Below, one piece after another: positions 1 to 7,071 of a stretch of DNA of 9,698 bases. The notes beneath the pieces were generated by a model. The model saw only the letters and a list, made by a program, of their open reading frames with translations. It made no database searches and had not been told where the DNA came from. The position numbers were made by a program, and so were the translations under genes. The stretch comes from Candidatus Poseidoniaceae archaeon. GTDB lineage: Archaea > Thermoplasmatota > Poseidoniia > Poseidoniales > Poseidoniaceae. The stretch spans positions 1 to 9,698 of the forward strand of contig DUHJ01000012.1 of the NCBI GenBank assembly GCA_013330925.1, in the 5' to 3' direction. Positions within the stretch are counted from its first letter, which is position 1, and the number at the start of each line of letters is the position of its first letter.

Positions 1-82
1 ACCTGCGAAGAAAGAATTGCGGGACATCACCGCCTCGTTGGAGCGTTGCGAAGCCGAACTCGGGCGAGCGCTCGGCGAGTGA
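1..82 (+). CDS. C-terminal end of an unidentified protein (partial)
   Basis: Reading in the frame that starts at base 2, the sequence is open for 26 codons and ends at a TGA at 80-82. The peptide is rich in Lys, Glu, Arg, Ala and Leu (it ends ERCEAELGRALGE) and looks like an amphipathic or coiled-coil tail. The protein body lies outside the window, so the family cannot be named. Its stop codon directly abuts the stop of the minus-strand signal peptidase gene, with no base between them. The coding call rests on this neat tail-to-tail fit and the natural-looking composition, because the fragment is too short for motif evidence. Confidence 0.6.
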   Translation, partial: PAKKELRDITASLERCEAELGRALGE

Positions 83-1153
83 TCATTCCTCTTCTTCGAG
101 GGCCTTCAGCATCAGGTCCATGGCACGTTCGCGCTTGGCTTCCTCGCGCTCGGGCGATGACGCGAAGATGCGGAGGACAAGTGGATCGAGGAAGAGGGGC
201 ACCGCGAGGACCGCTCCGATCACGCCCGCCAGCCCAATGTAGGACGAATTGGGAACATACACGGCTCCTGGCCCACTGGAAGACAAGACCAACTTCAGCA
301 CACCAAGCCACGGAATTTCAGCGCCTGCCCGCCCGATGACCCAATCGGTGCGAATGGCTTCCACGATGCCATTTGCTCCGTGAACACCGGCCGAGCCGTT
401 GGTGGCGCTGGGGCCTTGGTCCACGGAACATCGATTTGCATCACCAAGGGTCAGCAAGCCTTCGTGGGTCGGTTCCCACTGATGAACCACCAAGTAGGCC
501 TCGGCGTTCCCATGCGCGGGGCGCTTGCAGTCGTAGTACCCCGCTTCTGTGCCGTCGAAGTGAACGGTGACCGTGCTTTGGTTGCGCACCGGGGTGCCCG
601 GCACGTCCCAGGTCAGCACGCAGGTGCCCATGCCTCCGTCGAGGTCACGAAGGGTAGGATCCCATGCACCGCCTTCCGGACACGCCACGTCGTCGGTCGG
701 TTCAGCGCTGTGCGGCTCGTCCATGCGATGGTTGGCCTCTGCCAGTGCTGCGCGGTCTGGGGTGGCCGTGGCGTTGGCCACAACCCTCAGGATGGCGCGA
801 TGGATGATGGGGGTCCCTTGCTCACCGTTTTTCTCGTAGATGACGACGTCTCCCTCCATGCCATGTGTGGCGTAGCCGAAGTCCGGATGGTTCGCTTGGG
901 TGGCTTCGGCAAAAGTGACGATGCCGTCGGGGTTTCGTCCGTGCACGAGGATCAAATCACCGGCGTCAATGCTGCCGATTTCCCCGCCTTCGTCGTGGAC
1001 CATCGAGGAGGATTCCACCACCACCAACGGCGGCATGGTGCCGGTGTGAAGGAACAATCCACCCACGAGCAGGGCGATCATCGCGACAGCGATGGCCACC
1101 TCACGAGCAAGCCTCGTGAGGGACATCGTTTCCGGAGCCGCCTCGTTCACCAC
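83..1153 (-). CDS. Archaeal/eukaryotic-type signal peptidase I (S26B) with large extracytoplasmic insertion
   Basis: This should be the membrane endopeptidase that removes signal peptides from exported proteins at the outer face of the cytoplasmic membrane. Visible in the 356-residue product: an N-terminal membrane helix (about 17-36); the serine box ESSSM with nucleophile Ser50; SIDAGDLILV (61-70); GDVVIYE (101-107); the general-base box PIIHRAI with His118; and an Asp box LGDANRCSVD with Asp238 and Asp245. His where bacterial LepB has Lys places it in the Sec11-like archaeal group. A conserved-looking IGRAGAEIPWLG (273-284), a second helix (about 305-330) and a charged cytoplasmic tail follow. 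The family usually has some 25 residues between His and the Asp box; here there are about 120, with cysteines at 158, 178, 209 and 242. The start is GTG, 9 bases after the upstream gene's stop, with GGTGA overlapping that stop as ribosome binding site. An ATG at codon 10 (1124-1126) is an alternative start. Confidence 0.88.
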   Translation of the reverse strand: MVNEAAPETMSLTRLAREVAIAVAMIALLVGGLFLHTGTMPPLVVVESSSMVHDEGGEIGSIDAGDLILVHGRNPDGIVTFAEATQANHPDFGYATHGMEGDVVIYEKNGEQGTPIIHRAILRVVANATATPDRAALAEANHRMDEPHSAEPTDDVACPEGGAWDPTLRDLDGGMGTCVLTWDVPGTPVRNQSTVTVHFDGTEAGYYDCKRPAHGNAEAYLVVHQWEPTHEGLLTLGDANRCSVDQGPSATNGSAGVHGANGIVEAIRTDWVIGRAGAEIPWLGVLKLVLSSSGPGAVYVPNSSYIGLAGVIGAVLAVPLFLDPLVLRIFASSPEREEAKRERAMDLMLKALEEEE

Positions 1154-1162
1154 AAGGCGAGG

Positions 1163-1537
1163 TCACCGGCGCCCGTCTTCAAGGAAACGCTTCCAGCGTT
1201 CGGCCCACCCTGCACCGAGGGCTGCAGCGGCTTCATCGCCCTCAGCCCGTCGCCTTCGCCGTTCGGCGATGCTCGACGTGGAGATGATCTCCTCGAGGTT
1301 GGCCACGTGAGCCCGGAGGCGAAGGAAGGGTGGAACGACCACCAACAGGACGACGGTGGAAAGCACAAGGACAGCGATGGCCAAGCCCGTCATTCCTTCC
1401 CACTCCGGCAACGGCCTCAAGGCCACGAGGTGGACCGCGGCCGCGAGAAAGGCGACGAGTCCCCCTCCGCTGGCGGTTGCGGTGATGGCCAAATGTTGGC
1501 CGTGGGCGCGGTCCCATGCACGTTGAAGGGCGGTCAT
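1163..1537 (-). CDS. Small membrane protein with two predicted helices, function unknown
   Basis: The product is 124 residues and I do not recognise the family. It has a short N-terminal segment, two hydrophobic stretches (about 17-41, rich in Ala and Gly, and 49-71, rich in Val and Leu) joined by a short loop PLPEWEG, and then a charged, probably helical cytoplasmic tail (72-124) with an Arg run (RRRRR near 93-97) and Glu/Ala-rich sequence. There is no signal peptide and there are no cysteines. It is the first gene of a probable operon with the signal peptidase: 9 bases separate its stop from the downstream GTG, and its TGA lies inside the GGTGA ribosome binding site of that gene, which suggests translational coupling. 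A role near the export machinery is guessed from position only. The ATG start at 1535-1537 is preceded by a weak GGGG-type site. Confidence 0.7.
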   Translation of the reverse strand: MTALQRAWDRAHGQHLAITATASGGGLVAFLAAAVHLVALRPLPEWEGMTGLAIAVLVLSTVVLLVVVPPFLRLRAHVANLEEIISTSSIAERRRRRAEGDEAAAALGAGWAERWKRFLEDGRR

Positions 1538-1605
1538 GCAACCCCAAGGTCAACGTGACAACAAAGCGATTGCGGTGGACCACGGTTTCGCCCGTGCGAC
1601 CAAGT

Positions 1606-1613
1606 GGTTGATA
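1606..1613 (+). promoter_or_regulatory. Possible TATA-like promoter element (GGTTGATA) of the giant surface-protein gene
   Basis: The octamer GGTTGATA, continuing as TGC, is the most TATA-like stretch in the divergent gap. Its centre is about 57 bases before the ATG at 1667. With the usual archaeal TATA-to-start distance of about 26 bases, transcription would begin near 1636 and give a leader of about 30 bases that contains the ribosome binding site at 1653-1657. The identical octamer occurs upstream of sodN. It is a weak match to the archaeal TATA consensus, so this is tentative. Confidence 0.3.
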
Positions 1614-1652
1614 TGCAACGCAGGATGTCCACAGCAAGGACCCCTGCGGTCC

Positions 1653-1657
1653 GGTGA
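1653..1657 (+). promoter_or_regulatory. Ribosome binding site GGTGA for the giant surface-protein gene
   Basis: GGTGA, in the context CCGGTGAGGG, lies 9 bases before the ATG at 1667. It is complementary to the 3' end of archaeal 16S rRNA and supports this ATG as the start, in agreement with the signal peptide that begins at that codon. Confidence 0.6.
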
Positions 1658-1666
1658 GGGTATCCC

Positions 1667-4600
1667 ATGCGCAAGGCTTTGTTTCTCACGCTTCTCTTCC
1701 TTGTCTCGTTGGCCACGCCTCTGGTCGGTGCGGCGACCACAGAGACGCAATTCAAGGACGGCACCACGTCGTACACGCACACCTTCAACAGCGCCGGAGA
1801 AGGCAGCGCCGGCCTCATCACCCTACCCTATGGTGCAGAGGTGACCGGGGCAAGGTTCAACCTCGTTGGAGAAGCCTCCCAAACCACCTACACGAACTTC
1901 ACCACCAACAACCACTTTGGAGGAGAAGGCAGCGGCAGTTGGTCCGGTTCTCCTCCCTCTCCCTACACCAGCGGTAGCCGAAGCAACGTCCATGTCGAAA
2001 ACACGGACGTCACCCTTCGCCCAGAACCCTCGACCACCTCGGGTAGCCTGACCTCGAGCAGCGCCATCAGCAACGTGGGTGCAGCCACACACAACACCAC
2101 GGGTGGTTTCGTGGCGCTTGGCGATCAAGGGTACACCGGCGTGTTGACCCGATTCACTGCCATCAGCGCCCCCTCCACCGCAGCGTGGACCTACGCCGGG
2201 GTGAACATCGTCGTTGAGGACGAGATTCACCAATTCCGTTACACGAGTTCTTCCCTGTACAACACGCCGACCATCCAACGGTTCAACTCCACCACGGGAA
2301 GCTACATCGGCACCGCGAGCCTGAGTACCGGAACGTGCTCGTCCACGTCGGTACGGTACAACATCTACGACGCCACGATGGATTCCAATGGCGACGTGTT
2401 CTTGGCGCACTACTCCAGTTACCTCCTCTCGAAGTGGACCGTCAGTGAATCGTCGTGGACCTGCAAGAGTTCGTACAATTTCGGCTACCCCTACTACATC
2501 ACCGGGGTTGACTTCGACGAGAGCACCAACAAACTCTGGGCGACGTACTACGACTCCAGTTCCTATCCGAATTACAACCAGTACCTGATGGAGCTCAACC
2601 CTGCGTCTCCCACGTCGATCAACGGCACGTGGAGCCTCGGTTCTTCCGCGGACTTCAACCACAAAGGCTCCTCAAACAATCCGCTTTCGGGCCTTGACGT
2701 GAACCATCCAAGGGTAACGGTGAACGAATACAACGTCCAGGGAAGCCGGCACCATCACTACTCCTTCAGCGGTAGCTTGCTGAACAAAGAAGGCTACCAA
2801 ACCCTCCCTGGCGGTGGGCACTACGGTCTGGCGGAATACGACGAAGGCAAGCTGATGTGGGCGTGTTTCCACGTCTCGTACTGCAGCGGTTACGCCCGGC
2901 AATTCCAACTCGGTGGCGACGGCGCTTTGGTCGACGCTCGTAGCCCCTCGGGAACCTCCGCCACCGTCCAAGGGGCCACCACCACGATTTCGAATTCGGT
3001 GTCCTCCCTCAAACTCGCCGGCCTGTTTGCCTACACGCCCTCAGGGACCTCCGTTTCTGTGGAGGTGTCGAACGACGGTGGCACGACGTGGCTGACGATC
3101 ACGCCCGGGCAAACCGTGAACTTCGCCGCTGCAGGCACGCAAATCACCTGGCGGGCCACCCTTTCCGGTACCGCTCAAGCCACGCCGATCCTGGACGGCG
3201 TTGTGGTGGAATACGTCAACCAATACGCTCGAAACGGCTACATCTACGGCTACCAATACACCGGAGGAACCACCACCGTGGTCGCCGCAACGGTGCATTG
3301 GAACGCCACGACCCCCACAGGGACCTCCATTCGCGTGAACCTTGCCTCCGGGTCCTCCTCCACCTCGTGCAACGCAGGGAGCACCGGTGTGGCTCAATTC
3401 ACACAATCCGGTCAATCGAAGACCTTGACCTCCAGTTCCTACTACCAATGCTTCCGCATCGAGTTGTCGTCCACCTCGGTGTTGCGGTCACCGACGTTGG
3501 AGGACGTGCACATCCAATTCCACTCCAACGTTCCAGAAAACGTTGAGCTCAAGGTGGCCGGTTCGAAAATTTGGGATCGGCAGGGGGCCTTGTTTGGCGC
3601 CGCCACCGCCCAGAGCCAAGACCCCTCGTCGAGTTTCTTGAAGCGCTTCAACGACAACATTCCCGACACCGGTGCTGGGTTCGTTGACCTCGAGGTGTCC
3701 TTGGTGTCGTCCAAGCCCGGTCGCCTGATCCTGTCTTCGTTTGAGGTAACCTACACCATGCAAACCGTGAACCTCGCCATCCAGATTCCCGAAGGCGAAG
3801 TCCTCCACGCTCGGGCCGAACCCTACGAAGTCGTGACCCGCCACGTGATCGGTGAGAATGCGAACGGATTGCAAGAAGCCAGTTTGACCCTCTTGACCAG
3901 CCGTGCGTCGGCCAATCCGACCATGACGTGGAATCCAGGTGACGTGTTCCCTGCTCCCAACGACCCTGAGGATTACATCGAGCTGGATACTTCCTCGTAC
4001 TCCGTGCTGAACAACGGCATCTTGGAAGTGCATTGGTTGTTCACCGTGACCGACCAGATGCCTGACATGGGCCAATTTGACGGTGCCGAGGTCATTGGAG
4101 GCGTCGGTTTCCGGACCAATTGCCTGGACGACTCCGGCTCAGCAGGATACAGTCCAGCCCTCCTCCAAGCGGACAGCCAATTGTTGGCCAACCGCTCGTA
4201 CGGCCTTGGGTACCTCAAGGTCCGCGACAACGACGGTGAGTTGACCAGAGACGACGTTCCTGACCAAGGATGGGTCTCGGCCGGTGAGCAATTGCATTTC
4301 ACCGGCGCGATGTGGTTCATGGACACAGAAGACGCGCCGCTTGACAGCGCCTTCGACGTGCGTGTCGCGCGGAACAACTACGTCGAAGCCACGGCGAGGG
4401 ACACTTCGAACAACAACGGTTCGTTCTTCATCAGCATCGACGTGCCTGACCTCGACATTCCCGGAGGCATCACCTACGAGGTTCAAACCTACAACGAGAA
4501 GGATCCCACGCACGTGATGACGCCGAATTCAGATTGGTCGCGCACCTTCCGTGTCGACGGGACGGCTCCGCAACGGACCATGATTTTCCCTGCCGAGGAA

Positions 4601-6748
4601 GCCTACGAAGCCGCGTCCACGCAACAGCCTGTCCGCGTGCTGGTCAGCGACGACGTGGGCGTGCCCATGGAATTGACCCTGAACTACTGGGTTGAGCAGG
4701 ACCATGACCTCAACCGAAACGGTGAGGCCGACCCGTCGGAATACGCCACCAAGCAAGTCTCCAATGATTCTGAATCCAACAAGAAGTGGTTCGCCACCAC
4801 CATCGACCACAGCCGAAACCCGAACATGGGCCGCGTCTCTTACTTCTGGAGCGGCGGTGACCAAGCAGGAAATCCGTTGTACTACGAGGTGACGGGCCTC
4901 GATGATGAGCTCCTGCAACTCAAGGGCGAGCACGGCTTCAACTACGACGACGCCACGTTCAGGACCCGAAAGGACTCCTCGGCCATCTTCACGGGATTGG
5001 AGTGGCTGGGCCATGAGGACAACGCGCCGGTCTTTGCCGGATTGACGCAGACCATCACGCTCGGGTTCATCGACGCCAACACCGCCATCGATTTCGAACA
5101 CATCAGCCTCGTGTTCGACTTTGAGGGGCCAAATCCCTCGCGTGACGCACAGCGCATCTCCTACTCAGGTCTCAATGACACCTTCTGGTCGGAGAGCCCC
5201 TTCATCACCATCCTGCCAACGAGCACGATGGTGGAGACGACCAACGAATCGGGTCTGCCGTGGATCATCGTGACCTTCCAGATCAAGTTCGGTTGGGATT
5301 GGCCCGACGAGGAGATGGGTGACGTCGCCTTGCTGTACAAGGAGCGTGCCTCATCCAGCGACAGCCGCATCCTGCTGCTGGAGCACACCTTCCGGGTCGA
5401 AAACGACCTCGTGCTGGCCTCGGATTCCTTTGCCGTCAACGACGTCAGTGAACCACGCACTGGTCCAGTCGCTGACGGAACGCGCGTTCGCAAGGACGAC
5501 CGCCTTGCCTTCACTGGACGCGTCGTCTACGAAGGCTCCGACATTGCTGCTCCGCGTGACCTCGGCATCCTCGTCGACGTGTTCGACGGTGAGAAGACCT
5601 GGTCGGACGGTTCCCTCACCGAGAACGGCGGCTATGAAGTCGAAGTGCCCCTCTCTTCAGCCACCACGCTGCAGTCTTCTCCGACGAGAACGTGCTTGAT
5701 CTCCATCACGAACATCCCAGGTCGCGGCGAGGACATGACCGGCACCCTGGTGTCGACCACCCTCCGTGTGCTCGTCGATGACGCAGCACCCCGCGTGACA
5801 CGACGTGTGGCCCCGCTGAACGTCATCGACGTCTCCGCCGACAACGACCTCAGTTCTGTGCCGGTGGAATTCCTCGGGTCTGAGGACGCCGACCTGACGG
5901 GCTCGGTGCAGTACGTGCATTGGGTGATGCGTGACGAAACTCGAACCATCACCATCGGTGCAGGTTCCAGCCCCCTCGGCATGCGCCAAGACGGGATGAT
6001 CGTCACGTGGACCGGATCCGTTGACCTGACCGCAGGCGGGACCATCGTCCCTCGTGAAGGCGACTTCGTCGGCTTCTTCGTCTCAGGTTACGACGCTGCA
6101 GGAAACGACTTCCCCGTGGTTTCCAACTCCGAGGCAAGCCCCATTCCCGAACTTGCGGAAGACGACACCGATTTCGAGCGTCAATGGGTTCGCCTTGGTG
6201 CGGTTGGCCCAGAACTTCGTGTCTCTTCCATCGCCTTGTCGGACGACCACATCGCGCCTCGTTCAACGGTGTCGATCACGGTCGGCGTTCAGAACGTTGG
6301 TGGTGAAACCAACACCTCGTTCAACGTCGCCTTCTACGCCGGAGATGCCGAGAAGCCCTTCGCCACGAGGTCCATGGCTGGACTCGGGGCTGGGGAGGTC
6401 GTTGAACTGGTTCAATCGTGGACGGCTGAGGAAGTCGACCGGATTCGCGTGGTCGTGGACGAAGAAAACGTCGTTCCAGAAGCCAACGATGACGACAACG
6501 AAGCCGAGCACGGCCTCGAAGTGGCGTATGCTGCAGGCTTTGGATGGCGGGACTCCTACCGTGAGAACCCGCTGGCTTGGCTCTTCTCCATCGTCGGTTT
6601 GATCCTCATCAGCTTGGTGGGCACCGTCGCCCAACGTACGGCCATCGACCACGGCGAAGGCGCCTTCTTCGACGACGAGGAGGAAGCCTGGGGCGAGGAA
6701 GACTTCGACGAGGAAGACGACGAGGAAGACGACGAATTCGACGATTGA
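1667..6748 (+). CDS. Giant exported, membrane-anchored multidomain surface protein (1693 aa) with C-terminal CARDB domain
   Basis: This is a cell-surface protein of unknown exact role, probably adhesion, an envelope layer or polymer binding. Residues 1-22 form a Sec signal peptide (RK, a hydrophobic core, likely cut after VGA). An N-terminal beta-sandwich-like region is followed at about 145-425 by Tyr/Ser-rich repeats resembling beta-propeller blades. Two related modules follow (about 430-517 and 523-619), the first with the pattern VEVSNDGGTTW then TWRATL. Two matching stretches of about 340 residues (737-1075 and 1145-1485) look like a duplicated set of Ig-like domains; the first carries an EF-hand-like loop (1014-1025). 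A CARDB-type domain (1516-1615, with VGVQNVGGETN and DDDNEAEH) leads to one membrane helix (about 1636-1655) and a cytoplasmic tail in which 20 of the last 25 residues are Asp or Glu. There are only eight cysteines. No catalytic motif is visible. The start is fixed by the GGTGA site and signal peptide. Domain borders are read by eye. Confidence 0.9.
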   Translation: MRKALFLTLLFLVSLATPLVGAATTETQFKDGTTSYTHTFNSAGEGSAGLITLPYGAEVTGARFNLVGEASQTTYTNFTTNNHFGGEGSGSWSGSPPSPYTSGSRSNVHVENTDVTLRPEPSTTSGSLTSSSAISNVGAATHNTTGGFVALGDQGYTGVLTRFTAISAPSTAAWTYAGVNIVVEDEIHQFRYTSSSLYNTPTIQRFNSTTGSYIGTASLSTGTCSSTSVRYNIYDATMDSNGDVFLAHYSSYLLSKWTVSESSWTCKSSYNFGYPYYITGVDFDESTNKLWATYYDSSSYPNYNQYLMELNPASPTSINGTWSLGSSADFNHKGSSNNPLSGLDVNHPRVTVNEYNVQGSRHHHYSFSGSLLNKEGYQTLPGGGHYGLAEYDEGKLMWACFHVSYCSGYARQFQLGGDGALVDARSPSGTSATVQGATTTISNSVSSLKLAGLFAYTPSGTSVSVEVSNDGGTTWLTITPGQTVNFAAAGTQITWRATLSGTAQATPILDGVVVEYVNQYARNGYIYGYQYTGGTTTVVAATVHWNATTPTGTSIRVNLASGSSSTSCNAGSTGVAQFTQSGQSKTLTSSSYYQCFRIELSSTSVLRSPTLEDVHIQFHSNVPENVELKVAGSKIWDRQGALFGAATAQSQDPSSSFLKRFNDNIPDTGAGFVDLEVSLVSSKPGRLILSSFEVTYTMQTVNLAIQIPEGEVLHARAEPYEVVTRHVIGENANGLQEASLTLLTSRASANPTMTWNPGDVFPAPNDPEDYIELDTSSYSVLNNGILEVHWLFTVTDQMPDMGQFDGAEVIGGVGFRTNCLDDSGSAGYSPALLQADSQLLANRSYGLGYLKVRDNDGELTRDDVPDQGWVSAGEQLHFTGAMWFMDTEDAPLDSAFDVRVARNNYVEATARDTSNNNGSFFISIDVPDLDIPGGITYEVQTYNEKDPTHVMTPNSDWSRTFRVDGTAPQRTMIFPAEEAYEAASTQQPVRVLVSDDVGVPMELTLNYWVEQDHDLNRNGEADPSEYATKQVSNDSESNKKWFATTIDHSRNPNMGRVSYFWSGGDQAGNPLYYEVTGLDDELLQLKGEHGFNYDDATFRTRKDSSAIFTGLEWLGHEDNAPVFAGLTQTITLGFIDANTAIDFEHISLVFDFEGPNPSRDAQRISYSGLNDTFWSESPFITILPTSTMVETTNESGLPWIIVTFQIKFGWDWPDEEMGDVALLYKERASSSDSRILLLEHTFRVENDLVLASDSFAVNDVSEPRTGPVADGTRVRKDDRLAFTGRVVYEGSDIAAPRDLGILVDVFDGEKTWSDGSLTENGGYEVEVPLSSATTLQSSPTRTCLISITNIPGRGEDMTGTLVSTTLRVLVDDAAPRVTRRVAPLNVIDVSADNDLSSVPVEFLGSEDADLTGSVQYVHWVMRDETRTITIGAGSSPLGMRQDGMIVTWTGSVDLTAGGTIVPREGDFVGFFVSGYDAAGNDFPVVSNSEASPIPELAEDDTDFERQWVRLGAVGPELRVSSIALSDDHIAPRSTVSITVGVQNVGGETNTSFNVAFYAGDAEKPFATRSMAGLGAGEVVELVQSWTAEEVDRIRVVVDEENVVPEANDDDNEAEHGLEVAYAAGFGWRDSYRENPLAWLFSIVGLILISLVGTVAQRTAIDHGEGAFFDDEEEAWGEEDFDEEDDEEDDEFDD
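2954..3217 (+). repeat. First copy of a beta-sandwich module in the surface protein
   Basis: Residues about 430-517 of the 1667-6748 product follow a pattern seen in many extracellular proteins: LAGLFAYTPSGTSVSVEVSN, then DGGTTW, a segment ending in ITWRATL, and a closing strand TPILDGVVVEYV. The following stretch (3233-3523) has the same order of elements. The similarity is at the level of motif order rather than high identity. Confidence 0.45.
3233..3523 (+). repeat. Second copy of the beta-sandwich module in the surface protein
   Basis: Residues about 523-619 repeat the order of the preceding module: AATVHWNATTPTGTSIRVNL in place of the strand before VEVSNDG, a Ser/Thr/Gly-rich middle with two cysteines, CFRIEL in place of ITWRATL, and a closing SPTLEDVHIQFH in place of TPILDGVVVEYV. 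The two copies are separated by only a few residues, which suggests an old tandem duplication. Confidence 0.4.
3875..4891 (+). repeat. Duplicated Ig-like unit, copy A, in the surface protein
   Basis: Residues about 737-1075. The order is: a beta-sandwich with the strand ILEVHWLFTVTDQMPD; an Ig-like domain from W869 with LHFTG, EDAPLDSAFDVRV, NNNGSF and IDVP; a linker VDGTAPQRTMIFP; and a final domain ending in YFWSGGDQAGNPLYY. Copy B at 5099-6121 shows the same landmarks with nearly the same spacing. Sequence identity is low, so this is an old duplication, judged by eye. Confidence 0.45.
4706..4741 (+). other. EF-hand/dockerin-like calcium-binding loop in the surface protein
   Basis: Residues 1014-1025 read DLNRNGEADPSE. 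This fits the 12-residue calcium loop D-x-N-x-N-G-x-x-D-x-x-E, with Asp1, Asn3, Asn5, Gly6, Asp9 and Glu12 in place. It sits inside copy A of the duplicated unit and has no counterpart in copy B, so it looks like a calcium site within a loop of an Ig-like domain rather than a paired EF-hand. Confidence 0.55.
5099..6121 (+). repeat. Duplicated Ig-like unit, copy B, in the surface protein
   Basis: Residues about 1145-1485. The landmarks in order are a strand IIVTFQIKFGWDWPD, an Ig-like domain from V1274 with LAFTG, IAAPRDLGILVDV, ENGGYEVEVP, a linker VDDAAPRVTRRVAP, and a last domain ending in FFVSGYDAAGNDFPVV. They match copy A (3875-4891) in order and spacing (about 341 against 339 residues). 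The calcium-loop insertion of copy A is absent. Confidence 0.45.
6707..6730 (+). repeat. Perfect tandem repeat of a 12-base unit coding for the acidic tail
   Basis: GACGAGGAAGAC occurs twice back to back and is followed by the partial copy GACGAATTCGAC. It encodes Asp-Glu-Glu-Asp repeats in the cytoplasmic tail of the surface protein. The identical codons suggest recent expansion by slippage rather than only selection for acidity. Confidence 0.75.
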
Positions 6749-6763
6749 CCGGCCTATACCGGT
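6748..6763. terminator. Small inverted repeat between two convergent genes
   Basis: ACCGG (6748-6752) and CCGGT (6759-6763) can pair around a 6-base loop. The stem spans the 5-base gap between the stop of the surface-protein gene and the stop of sodX. There is no T-run on either side, so a role in ending transcription from both directions is only a possibility. Confidence 0.2.
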
Positions 6764-7062
6764 TCATCGGCGAGGGCCACCGCAAGGACCGCTTCGGCTT
6801 TGACCGGACCAAAGTTGTGCGAATCCTCGCTCCCTAACGGATCGGGTTGATCGCCTTCGAGGAACAGTCGACCGTCCTCTTCCACGTGACGAACGCGCTT
6901 CACTACCTTCACTTCCGGCTTGAGCGGGTGCTGAGCCAACACCACGGCTCCGGTGGGAATTGCTTCGCTGCCTTTGATCAGGACGAATGTAACGACCTGT
7001 TGGTCGGTGTACGTCGGCCACATGCTGTGGCCGTTGATGCGCACCTGGACGTGGTCGTCCAT
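6754..7062 (-). CDS. sodX: Nickel superoxide dismutase maturation protease SodX (S26 family)
   Basis: This 102-residue serine protease should remove the N-terminal leader of the SodN precursor so that His1 can bind nickel. It shows the S26 plan without a membrane helix, which fits a cytoplasmic processing enzyme: VRINGHSMWPT with nucleophile Ser13, PTGAVVLAQHP (36-46), VKVVKRVRHV (51-60) with the general-base Lys55, and LFLEGDQPDPLGSEDS (66-81) followed by FGPV, as in the GDN...S.DSR..GPV box of this subgroup. The Ser/Lys pair contrasts with the Ser/His signal peptidase at 83-1153. The identification is strengthened by the gene directly upstream, sodN, whose stop lies 9 bases before this ATG. 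A GAGG site overlapping the sodN TGA lies 7 bases before the start, so the two are probably co-transcribed and translationally coupled. The gene ends 5 bases from the convergent surface-protein gene. Confidence 0.88.
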   Translation of the reverse strand: MDDHVQVRINGHSMWPTYTDQQVVTFVLIKGSEAIPTGAVVLAQHPLKPEVKVVKRVRHVEEDGRLFLEGDQPDPLGSEDSHNFGPVKAEAVLAVALADEPV

Positions 7063-7071
7063 GTTCCGGCC

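Noticed and set aside
380..1558. A 392-codon open frame on the plus strand opposite the signal peptidase
   Set aside because: It is antisense to a gene with clear catalytic motifs. The product is rich in His, Gly and Arg without domain-like sequence, and GC-rich DNA commonly leaves such shadow frames open.
1823..2662. A 279-codon minus-strand frame inside the surface-protein gene
   Set aside because: Its Arg/Gly/Val-rich product has no recognisable motif and it lies fully within a well-supported gene; the same applies to the minus-strand frame at 3488-4075.
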